From: JAKEHZ01 sp035280505
GTDB lineage: Bacteria > Acidobacteriota > Blastocatellia > RBC074
DNA: 8,400 bases
Direction of reading: 5' to 3'
Assembly: GCA_035280505.1 (NCBI GenBank)
Contig: DATEFT010000294.1
Coordinates: 1 to 8,400, forward strand
Shown: positions 1 to 6,353 of the stretch, piece by piece
Layout: every line of letters starts with the position of its first letter
Numbering within the stretch: the stretch's first letter is position 1
Translations under genes and position numbers: made by a program
The notes under the pieces: model-generated
What the model was told of the DNA's origin: nothing
Databases searched by the model: none
The model's input: only the letters and a program-made list of their open reading frames with translations

Positions 1-134
1 ACCCCGGCGCGATCGACGATGATCACCCCGTCGGCATTCCTGACGATGAGATTCCGGAAGCGCTCCTCGGAAGCTTTCAATTCGAGTGTGCGTTGATCAA
101 GCAATCGCTCCAGCTCGCTGGTCTGCTCGTTCAT
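1..134 (-). CDS. PAS-domain protein, probably sensor histidine kinase (partial, cut by window edge)
   Basis: This is the N-terminal 44 residues of a minus-strand gene that continues beyond position 1. It opens with a Glu/Leu/Arg-rich helix (about residues 3-20) and then SEERFRNLIVRNADGVIIVD, the classic beginning of a PAS fold (helix 'SEERFR' followed by 'ADGVIIVD'). Proteins that open this way are usually PAS-containing sensor histidine kinases, sometimes diguanylate cyclases; the output domain lies outside the window. The ATG at 134 is chosen because GAGGTGA sits about 9 bases upstream; an in-frame GTG four codons earlier is too close to its own purine run. Only 37 bases with no terminator-like hairpin separate it from the kaiC stop, so it is probably co-transcribed. 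By position it is a candidate input or output kinase of the Kai module, comparable to SasA or CikA in cyanobacteria. The PAS call is solid; the kinase call is inferred. Confidence 0.75.
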   Translation of the reverse strand, partial: MNEQTSELERLLDQRTLELKASEERFRNLIVRNADGVIIVDRAG

Positions 135-171
135 GCTCTTACTCACCTCTCCTCGCCCTCAGAATTCCGCC

Positions 172-1683
172 CTAACTCTCAGAGAACATCTCACGCAGAC
201 GATCGAACTCACCCGGCGCCAGATGCTGCGGGTTCCCCGCCAAAATGCCGCCGACGTTGCGGAACGGCTTGCCGATGTGCATTCCGTGATTGTCGATATT
301 GAATTCGCGAATGTCCTTGTTGTGCATGGATCCCCGCATCTTGAGGACCGTCAGTCCGCGTTTCATCTCGCCGAACGCCTCGACGTACCGGAGCAGAATG
401 ATGGAGTCGGTGATGGTCGAGATGTGCGTTTCGGTGATCGAGGTTCCGCCCATCAGGCTGGCGGTGGTGGCGGTGAAGAGCCCGACGATCTCCTGATGTT
501 TGATGAACGAGGTCAGGCTGATCACGAATTCGCGAAAACCTTTGATGGTCGAGACCCGCTCGAGGGCCGAGAGGCTGTCGACCGCCACCCGGTTCGGTTT
601 GAACTCCTGGATCTCCCGTTTCATGCGCACCAGGTGGTCTTCCAGGCCGAACGTCTCCGGGTAGACGCAGACGACTTTGAGTTTTCCATCCTGCTCCATC
701 TGCTCGAAGTTCAGGCCCCACCCGCGCGCGTTGCGGAACAGTTGCTCGCGGCTCTCCTCGAAGGCGAAGAGCAGGCAGCTTTCGTTCTGCTTGACGCCGC
801 CCGCGATGAACTCGGCCGTCATGAGGGTTTTGCCAGTTCCGGTCGCGCCGGAGACCAGGATGATCGAGTCGCGGAAGAAGCCGCCGCCGCACAGTTCGTC
901 GAGTTCCTGGTTCCCGGACGTCAGACGAATGTTGGAGGACTTCTGTTGGAGCTGGGTCTCGGCCAGCGGAATGACGACGACTCCCTCGCCGGTCAGGACC
1001 GTGAAGGGAAACTCTCCCTTCTGGTGGTTGGTGCCGCGATACTTGAGAATCTCGACGGTCCGGCGCCTCTTCTCCTCCTCCAGTGAATTGCGGAGGATGA
1101 TCACGTTGTCGGCGACGAACTCCTCCACTCCGTAGCGGGAGATTTCACGATAGTCCTCCGCGCATTCCGAGGTCAGGATCGCGGTCACCCCCATCTTCTT
1201 CAAGGCCAGGGCGATTCGGAACAGCTCCTGGCGGACGGTAGCGGCGTCGTGTAACCGGGTGAAGATCGATCCCATGGAATCGATGGAGAGCCGCTCGGCG
1301 CCGACCTTCTGGACGGCATGCTCGATTCGGGCCAGGAGCGCGCCGAAATCGTAAGAGCCGGTGACGGTCAGCTCGTCTCCCGACCGGAGCGAGGCATCGA
1401 CGAAGGCCCACCGGCCCTCTCGCTCCAGCTCCGCGATATTCCACCCGAAGCCGGCCGTATTCTGGCGGATGTCGTCCGGGGACTCTTCCAGGGTGACGAA
1501 GACTCCGTTCTGGTTCGCCTGCCTGATGCCTTCAACCAGGAACTGCGCGGCGAAGACCGTCTTGGCGCTTCCGGCGCTTCCGGAGACCAGGGTCACGCGC
1601 GATTTCGGCAGCCCGCCGTCGGAGATGAAATCGAATCCAGCGATCCCGGTCTCCAACTTCTTGATTGGTTCTTTCCCTTCCAT
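172..1683 (-). CDS. kaiC: Circadian clock protein KaiC (double-domain RecA-like ATPase and autokinase)
   Basis: KaiC of 503 residues (Synechococcus KaiC is 519), with two RecA-like domains, CI and CII. CI has Walker A GSAGSAKT (35-42) and paired glutamates E66-E67. CII has Walker A GATGTGKT (279-286) and E309-E310. The autophosphorylation segment ITETHISTITDS (416-427) keeps S422 and T423, equivalent to S431/T432 of Synechococcus KaiC, and T417, equivalent to T426. VEEFVADNVIILRN (186-199) matches the CI region that engages KaiB. The C-terminal FRNVGGILAG (474-483) matches the A-loop region that KaiA pulls out, followed by a tail to residue 503. In the clock, KaiC forms a hexamer that cycles through phosphorylation states. 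One oddity is alanine instead of the usual glycine just before the CI Walker lysine. The ATG at 1683 has GAGGAG about 9 bases upstream, and the gene follows kaiB by 16 bases. Function as a true oscillator is not shown by sequence. Confidence 0.97.
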   Translation of the reverse strand: MEGKEPIKKLETGIAGFDFISDGGLPKSRVTLVSGSAGSAKTVFAAQFLVEGIRQANQNGVFVTLEESPDDIRQNTAGFGWNIAELEREGRWAFVDASLRSGDELTVTGSYDFGALLARIEHAVQKVGAERLSIDSMGSIFTRLHDAATVRQELFRIALALKKMGVTAILTSECAEDYREISRYGVEEFVADNVIILRNSLEEEKRRRTVEILKYRGTNHQKGEFPFTVLTGEGVVVIPLAETQLQQKSSNIRLTSGNQELDELCGGGFFRDSIILVSGATGTGKTLMTAEFIAGGVKQNESCLLFAFEESREQLFRNARGWGLNFEQMEQDGKLKVVCVYPETFGLEDHLVRMKREIQEFKPNRVAVDSLSALERVSTIKGFREFVISLTSFIKHQEIVGLFTATTASLMGGTSITETHISTITDSIILLRYVEAFGEMKRGLTVLKMRGSMHNKDIREFNIDNHGMHIGKPFRNVGGILAGNPQHLAPGEFDRLREMFSES

Positions 1684-1699
1684 AGTTACGAGCTCCTCT

Positions 1700-1990
1700 T
1701 CAACTTTCAGGTTTAGTAAACGAGAGCAGGTCCAGTTCCAGCAGGACCTTCTTGCCGTCCGACAGGTCGCCGATCACCCGTCGGGAGGGCAATGGCAGAG
1801 GTTTGACCAGGGTCGGCGTGACCAGGATCCGCTCGTCTTCGGCCAATTGCGGTCGTTCCAGAACGTCGATGATCACCATCTGATATTGATCGCCCAATTC
1901 TTGCTCACAGAGCCGCCTCAAGTTGGCGATGGCCCGCTCAGATCTCGGAGTCAGCCCCGCAATGTAGAGCTGAAGCAGAGGTTTATTCAT
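1700..1990 (-). CDS. kaiB: Circadian clock protein KaiB
   Basis: KaiB of 96 residues, close to the 102 of Synechococcus KaiB. The thioredoxin-like family signature is complete: LYIAG at 8-12, IDVLERPQLAE at 41-51, ILVTPTLVK at 55-63 and IGDLSD at 73-78. In the known clock, KaiB is a fold-switching protein that binds the CI ring of phosphorylated KaiC and sequesters KaiA, driving dephosphorylation. The lack of an N-terminal kinase region separates it from SasA, whose N-terminus is KaiB-like. The ATG at 1990 lies inside the end of the upstream regulator gene (8-base overlap ATGAATAA), with AAGGGG about 7 bases ahead, so the two are translationally coupled. The stop is 16 bases before kaiC. Whether it switches fold cannot be read from the sequence. 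Confidence 0.97.
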   Translation of the reverse strand: MNKPLLQLYIAGLTPRSERAIANLRRLCEQELGDQYQMVIIDVLERPQLAEDERILVTPTLVKPLPLPSRRVIGDLSDGKKVLLELDLLSFTKPES

Positions 1991-2828
1991 GTGGTTCCCC
2001 TTGCCCGGCGTCAGGCTTCCGACCGTCGGAAGTGTTGAGGCCTCTGATACTCAAGGTGTAATTACGGTAATAAGTGACCAGATATCCCATCAACTCGAGG
2101 ACGATCAACCGGCCTTCTTCGAGATAGGCCCTCGATTTGGAGATCGTCACATTGGCGGCCTTGCGCTGCAGCGCGGTCTGATGAATCTGGACCACGTCGC
2201 GAGGACCGGCCTTCAGAAAGCCGAGCTGATCGCTCAGGGCGCGCAGGCTCTCCGAGAGCTGATAATCGACCTTGTAGACGCGTTGTTCCAGTCCCAGGTC
2301 CAACAACTCCCCGTAGTGTTGGACCATCTCCTCAAAATAGTCCGGCAGGCTCTCCCGCAACGGCGCCATCCCCAGCGACTGGGCCGAGACCGCGGCCCGG
2401 GGCGCGCGTGGAAACAGGCTCAGCAATTCGAGCTCGCGGGTCGTCTCGGCCTGTTTGGCGCCGATCAGCGTTCGAACCCGAGCCAGCAGCGTTCGCAGAT
2501 GAATCGGTTTGGAGAGATAGGCATCGGCCCCGGCCTCGATCCCCGCCGCCTCGTCGTCTTCGGAGATCCTCAGGCCGGTCATATGGATGATCGCGACCCG
2601 TGCCGACTCCGGATCCGTCTTGAGCTGCCGGCACACTTCACGGCCATCAGCATCAGGCAGCAAGACATCCAGCAGAATCAGGTCCAGATGTCCGGCTCTG
2701 GCGATCTGCAGACATTCCTGCCCGGTGGTCGCGCTGATTACTTCGTAACCGGCCATCTCGAGGAAATGGACATAAGCGCCCAGACTATTCAGATCGTCAT
2801 CGACGATGAGTATTTTCGGTCTGCTCAA
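1983..2828 (-). CDS. Response regulator with KaiA/RsbU-N-like C-terminal domain; KaiA-position protein of the kai operon
   Basis: A 281-residue protein. Residues 1-125 form a CheY-like receiver: acidic cluster D10-D12, phosphoacceptor D54 (LILLDVLLPDADG), T84 and K107 (SKP), all intact, so it should be phosphorylatable. Residues 126-155 are a linker. Residues about 156-258 are predicted all-helical and carry DVVQIH (211-216), then about 24 residues on RLIVLELMGYLVTYYR (240-255). That pattern and spacing resemble, from memory, the C-terminal four-helix domain of KaiA (V-x-x-IH, then a helix ending in YR) and equally the RsbU N-terminal domain, which shares this fold. KaiA3 of Synechocystis is a known receiver plus KaiA-like chimera with kaiB3/kaiC3. 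No DNA-binding or enzymatic output domain is seen. It probably modulates KaiC phosphorylation in response to a kinase. The start is TTG at 2828 with only a weak AGGG upstream; no ATG or GTG exists in frame back to a stop near 2955. Receiver call certain, KaiA-like call moderate. Confidence 0.85.
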   Translation of the reverse strand: MSRPKILIVDDDLNSLGAYVHFLEMAGYEVISATTGQECLQIARAGHLDLILLDVLLPDADGREVCRQLKTDPESARVAIIHMTGLRISEDDEAAGIEAGADAYLSKPIHLRTLLARVRTLIGAKQAETTRELELLSLFPRAPRAAVSAQSLGMAPLRESLPDYFEEMVQHYGELLDLGLEQRVYKVDYQLSESLRALSDQLGFLKAGPRDVVQIHQTALQRKAANVTISKSRAYLEEGRLIVLELMGYLVTYYRNYTLSIRGLNTSDGRKPDAGQGEPHE

Positions 2829-2986
2829 AGCTGCGCCCTGCCAGGAATCGTCCGGGAGAGAGGAAGTGATACCTGAACGGTAAGAGATTAAGTTGTTGCC
2901 ATCTACACTAAAACTTGTTATGCATTCTGATCCAAGATCGGATTTAAATCAATGCGCGGTTGCGTGAGGCGCGCGCGATCTATTCA

Positions 2987-3051
2987 AACCGCGAAAGACG
3001 CGGAACACGCGAAATCATCGATCTTTCGCGTCTTTCGCGTCTTTCGCGGTT
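2987..3051 (-). terminator. 28-bp imperfect hairpin with CGCGAAAG tandem units, probable terminator or dispersed repeat
   Basis: Left arm 2987-3014 and right arm 3024-3051 are reverse complements at 26 of 28 positions, with a 9-base loop (TCATCGATC). The right arm contains three perfect tandem copies of TCTTTCGCG (3022-3030, 3031-3039, 3040-3048). On the minus strand the hairpin begins 16 bases after the GH31 stop codon, as expected for a terminator, but no clear U-tract follows (the next bases are TTGAATAGATC). It may therefore be a transcript-stabilising or bidirectional element, or a copy of a genome-wide palindromic repeat, rather than a textbook intrinsic terminator. Confidence 0.7.
3022..3048. 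repeat. Three tandem 9-bp repeats (TCTTTCGCG)x3
   Basis: Three contiguous identical copies of TCTTTCGCG form most of the right arm of the hairpin. The left arm carries the complementary units with two substitutions, so it looks like the partly diverged partner. A related sequence (CCGCGAAAGCGCGAAA) occurs near 7945-7960, which suggests a family of short palindromic elements in this genome. Confidence 0.85.
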
Positions 3052-3067
3052 CAGCTCTCTCCGCCGA

Positions 3068-5587
3068 TCATCCGGCGAAATAGAGTTCGATCGCGGTGAT
3101 GCCGGTCGGGAGCCTGACCTCGACGAACCCTTTGCGATATCGCCAGGCCGGGCGGCCGGGGCTCCAATCCTCGTCGGTCGAGGGTGAGATCATGCCGGTT
3201 GCGGATTGGACGGAGCGCGGCATCCGGTCCGTGTAGAGCCGGACCACGACGTTCTTCCGGCGGCCGGCGCCGGTCCCTTCCTGCAGCGGCCGCAACGTGA
3301 CCCGGGTCCCGCCTTTGGACTCGGACCATTCGATCCGGCGCAGCAGGCAGTCGCCGCGCTGATACGCCATGGATCTCCCATCGTCTTCATAGAGTTCCGC
3401 GTGAGCGTCGGGGCCCGGATAGAGCGAGACCTGAAGCTCCGTCTCCGCATTGATCTCGCCGGTATGCTGGACGACGGGTTGGGTGAGCACGGCCCGGCCG
3501 CCGCGGACGAAGAGCGGGATCGACGAGAGCGAGACCTCGATCGTCACCGAGTGCCCGCCTTCGTAACGCTGCCCGGTCCAATAATCGAACCAGGTCCCTT
3601 TCGGCAGATAGACGGATCTCTGGCGGGCGCCCTCCTCGACGACCGGCGCGACCAGCAGCGAGTCGCCGAGCATGAACTGCGTCTCCAGATCGTAGGTCCG
3701 CGAATCGTGCGGGAATTCCAGGAACATCGGCCGCAAGGCCGGCAGCCCCGTTACCGACGATTCCCGCATGACGTTGTAGAGATGCGGCAGCAGCTCGTAT
3801 CGCAACTCGATGGCGCGGCGGTTGACGGCCTCGTGCACGGGCCCGTACGACCACGGATCCTGCGGCGGGGTGCCGAACGCCGTGTGGCTGCGCATGAAGG
3901 GATAGAAGACCGCCGCCTGCAGCCAGCGCGTGTAGAGTTCGGCGGAGGCGGCGCCGGCAAATCCGCCGACGTCGCTGCCGACGAAGGGGAAACCGGAGAG
4001 GCCCAGGCCCATCAGGGTCGCGATGCTGTCGGAGAGCGCGGGCCAGTTGCTGACGTTGTCCCCGGACCAGACCGCGGCATATCGCTGGCCGCCGGCGAAC
4101 GTCGCGCGCGTCAGCACGAACGCCCGCTCGTCCGGGCACAGCCGGCGCAATCCTTCGTAGGTCGCGCGGCTCATCAATTGACCATAGACGTTGTGAATCT
4201 CTCGATGATCGGTCGGCTGCCCCTCGTTGTCGTGCCTGACCGTCAGGGGAAAGGTGCCGGTCGGTTCGACGAAGACGGCCGGCTCGTTCATGTCGTTCCA
4301 GATGCCGGCCACGCCCATCTCGACCAGCGATCTGTACAGCCCGCCCCACCATTCGCGGGTGGCCGGGCGGCTGAAGTCGGGAAAGACGCTCGCTCCGGGA
4401 TTGCGCTCGGCCTGCGAGGGCCAGACCGGGGCGTCATAGATGGAGCCGTCGGGATTCGTCACGAAGTGTCGGCCGGCCACTCCCGAGTCATAGAGGGCGG
4501 ATCCGGGCTCCTTCTTCGGATGCGGATCGATGATGGTCACGACGCGGAATCCCCGGTTCCGCAGGTCGCGGAGCATGCCGGCCGGATCCGGAAACTTGTC
4601 CGGCGCCCAGGTGAACGGCCGGTACCCGTCTTGATAATGGATGTCGAGCCAGATGGCGTCGGCGGGGATCCGGCGCTCGCGAAAATTGTCCGCGATGAAA
4701 CGGACCTGACTCTCGGGATAGTAACTGTAGCGGCACTGGTGGTACCCGAGCGTCCACAAGGGCGGCAGCGGCATGCGGCCCGTCAATTCGGTGTAGCGGC
4801 TGACGACCTCTTTCGGCGAGGGGCCGTCGATGAAGTAGTAGTCGAGTTCTCCCCCGTCCGCGCCGAACGAGAGCGTGCCGGCCGAGGTGTGCCCGATGTC
4901 GAAGCTCGATCGGAACGTGTTGTCCAGAAAGATTCCGTGGGCCCGGCCGTTGCGGAGCACGAGGTAGAACGGAATCGAGGCGTAGATCGGGTCCGTCGAC
5001 GCCTCGTAGGCGAAGGTATCGCTGTTCCACATGACGTACGAATAGCCGCCGAGATTCCGGCCGCGTTTGTTCAAGCGGCCCGTCTTCTCGCCGAAACCGT
5101 AGACGCGTTCGTCGTCGCGGAGGCGCTTCCAGGTCCTGATCGTGGAGCCGGCGGAGGCGGTCCCGAAGGTCGGATCGTCGGCGTCGAGCGACTCTCCGTT
5201 CGGGGCGAAGAACTCGAGTTGAAACGGGTTCTGTTTGACGACCACGCGCAGCGCGTCGGTCTCGAGGACCGATTCGGTGGCGCCGGGCCGGGCGGCGACA
5301 CGAGGCGTGGGGCGCGGCTGCGGAAGCAGCGCATATGAATGGTCCCGCCCGAAGGCGCTCCCGCGGGCGAGCCGGACGCGCACGATCTCCGGCGCGACCG
5401 CCGTCACCGAGACCGTGACGTTCCCTCCACGGTAGAGCAACCCGCCGGGCGTCTCCTCTGGACGCCGCAACGCGCCGACGCCGCTCCATTGCGCGGCGAC
5501 ACCGGCCGGAATCAGGGCGAGCAGAACGAGGGCGGCAGCCCGGCGGGCCGCCGACCTGAGATTGGTCAAGACTTCAATCTTTATCAT
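3068..5587 (-). CDS. Secreted glycoside hydrolase family 31 (alpha-glucosidase/alpha-xylosidase type)
   Basis: An 839-residue GH31 retaining alpha-glycosidase, read from the ATG at 5587. That start has GGAG 5 bases upstream and directly opens a Sec signal peptide: a basic N-terminus, the hydrophobic run AAALVLLALIPAGV, and probable cleavage after VAA near residue 32. The open frame extends upstream to 5803, but the extra 72 residues have no domain and would bury the signal peptide. Numbering from this start, GFGE at about 164-167 ends the N-terminal beta-sandwich region, WLDIHY (D315) lies in the barrel, IWNDMNE holds the predicted nucleophile D432, WSGDN the predicted acid/base D510, and VGSDVGGF (D539) is a further family block. 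A C-terminal beta domain follows (YEDDG near 733-737). It should act in the periplasm or outside the cell on alpha-linked glucosides or xylosides; the exact substrate is not readable. It stands alone, with a hairpin after its stop. Confidence 0.95.
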   Translation of the reverse strand: MIKIEVLTNLRSAARRAAALVLLALIPAGVAAQWSGVGALRRPEETPGGLLYRGGNVTVSVTAVAPEIVRVRLARGSAFGRDHSYALLPQPRPTPRVAARPGATESVLETDALRVVVKQNPFQLEFFAPNGESLDADDPTFGTASAGSTIRTWKRLRDDERVYGFGEKTGRLNKRGRNLGGYSYVMWNSDTFAYEASTDPIYASIPFYLVLRNGRAHGIFLDNTFRSSFDIGHTSAGTLSFGADGGELDYYFIDGPSPKEVVSRYTELTGRMPLPPLWTLGYHQCRYSYYPESQVRFIADNFRERRIPADAIWLDIHYQDGYRPFTWAPDKFPDPAGMLRDLRNRGFRVVTIIDPHPKKEPGSALYDSGVAGRHFVTNPDGSIYDAPVWPSQAERNPGASVFPDFSRPATREWWGGLYRSLVEMGVAGIWNDMNEPAVFVEPTGTFPLTVRHDNEGQPTDHREIHNVYGQLMSRATYEGLRRLCPDERAFVLTRATFAGGQRYAAVWSGDNVSNWPALSDSIATLMGLGLSGFPFVGSDVGGFAGAASAELYTRWLQAAVFYPFMRSHTAFGTPPQDPWSYGPVHEAVNRRAIELRYELLPHLYNVMRESSVTGLPALRPMFLEFPHDSRTYDLETQFMLGDSLLVAPVVEEGARQRSVYLPKGTWFDYWTGQRYEGGHSVTIEVSLSSIPLFVRGGRAVLTQPVVQHTGEINAETELQVSLYPGPDAHAELYEDDGRSMAYQRGDCLLRRIEWSESKGGTRVTLRPLQEGTGAGRRKNVVVRLYTDRMPRSVQSATGMISPSTDEDWSPGRPAWRYRKGFVEVRLPTGITAIELYFAG

Positions 5588-5843
5588 GGCTTCTCCAGGT
5601 CCGATTAGTTCGACTGCTGATAGACCACGGGACGGCCGGACGGATCGACATTCGCTTCGGGCAGATGGATCAGGCGAGGTTCTCCACAGCCACCTGGCGG
5701 CGTTCCTGAGCTTTGATTGAGCGATGATTTGAAGAAGCTGAATACCAAGGAACAGAACCCTCTTATGCCGAAAGCATGCCGCGACCGGCTGCAACAAAAT
5801 CAATGATTACAGCGATGACACAAATTGGGCATAAGATGGGCCA

Positions 5844-5872
5844 ATCGTAATGAACATTCATGCAGAAATCAA
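5844..5872 (-). promoter_or_regulatory. Candidate sigma-70-like promoter for the GH31 gene
   Basis: On the minus strand, TTGATT (5872-5867) and TACGAT (5849-5844) are separated by 17 bases, an acceptable -35/-10 pair. It would give a leader of about 250 bases before the ATG at 5587. Both boxes deviate from consensus and such matches occur by chance, so the call is weak. Confidence 0.25.
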
Positions 5873-5945
5873 GAGCCGCTCTCGGCGCCGGCGCGATCCG
5901 GGCTCGGAATGAGCCGGAAAACTGCCGGCGGCCATCATAATTTGG

Positions 5946-5975
5946 TTGAAAATCCGTTGGCGTCCGGCGTAAGAT
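5946..5975 (+). promoter_or_regulatory. Candidate sigma-70-like promoter facing the TPR gene
   Basis: TTGAAA (5946-5951) and TAAGAT (5970-5975) are separated by 18 bases, a near-consensus pair in an otherwise GC-rich region. Its transcript would have a leader of about 370 bases before the TTG start at 6354, which is long, so another promoter nearer the gene is possible. Confidence 0.3.
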
Positions 5976-6353
5976 GTGCCCGCCTCAGAGATTCAGCCCC
6001 GAGGAGAAGATGTAATGGATGGTTTCGAGAGAAACCCGCGTCGATAGAGACCCAGCCAAGTCTCACCTTGGACCCGATCCAGCCATGCCAATTTTCTCAT
6101 CCTTACTGCTCATCGGCCCTCGTGATCACCGGATCGATTAGACTCCAAAAGTTCCTTATAACCTGGTGATGCTTCCGGAAGCGACGACTTTGTTCGCGGC
6201 GCCGCGCTCATGAGCGGACCGGGGGAGAGGTTTCTCAAATGGTGGCCCGACCCTGTAACAACGGCATCGATAAAATTATGGAATACCTCAAACATCTCGT
6301 CTCCCTGCGATCCATCCGTAGATGGATGAGGCCCGGTATCGAAAGAGGAAGGA

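Larger units (their letters stand above)
2829..3067. other. Spacer between the GH31 gene and the kai operon
   Basis: This non-coding stretch must hold the promoter of the minus-strand kai operon unless the operon is read through from the GH31 gene. I see no convincing sigma-70 promoter facing left. It contains a 10-bp perfect AT-rich palindrome (GATTTAAATC, 2941-2950), an alternating GC run (GCGCGCGC near 2970) and the large hairpin listed separately at 2987-3051. The kai reading frame stays open without a standard start codon back to about 2955, so a non-standard start slightly upstream of the TTG cannot be excluded. Confidence 0.6.
5588..6353. other. 766-base spacer between divergent genes, no convincing gene
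   Basis: This stretch separates the minus-strand GH31 gene from the plus-strand TPR gene. It holds only short open frames with no recognisable domain. One in-frame piece directly upstream of the TPR gene (about 6161-6329, ending in TGA at 6327) contains a short methionine-started stretch with AALMSGPGERFLKWW but matches nothing I know. There is one perfect 12-bp palindrome, GCTTCCGGAAGC, at 6171-6182. Weak promoter candidates for both directions are listed separately. The length leaves room for a small RNA or a decayed gene, but I see no positive evidence for either. Confidence 0.5.

Noticed and set aside
133..1086. 317-codon plus-strand open frame opposite kaiC
   Set aside because: It overlaps the certain kaiC gene in antisense and has no recognisable domain; it is explained by codon bias of kaiC.
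1700..1990. Possibility that the small gene is the KaiB-like sensor domain of a SasA-type kinase
   Set aside because: It ends with its own stop at 96 residues, kaiC follows 16 bases later, and the motifs are those of stand-alone KaiB.
1989..2876. 295-codon plus-strand open frame opposite the response regulator
   Set aside because: It is antisense to a receiver with intact active-site residues and has no domain pattern of its own.
3206..5338. 710-codon plus-strand open frame opposite the GH31 gene
   Set aside because: It is the antisense of a gene with all GH31 catalytic motifs and strong GC bias. Its translation is Arg/Gly/Asp-rich with no domain, so it is a shadow frame.
5588..5803. 72-residue N-terminal extension of the GH31 frame
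   Set aside because: The ATG at 5587 has a good ribosome binding site and begins a clear signal peptide; the extension has no domain and would displace that peptide from the N-terminus.
5825..6169. 114-codon plus-strand open frame in the GH31-TPR spacer
   Set aside because: It has no recognisable domain and no good ribosome binding site, and its composition is like random GC-rich sequence.
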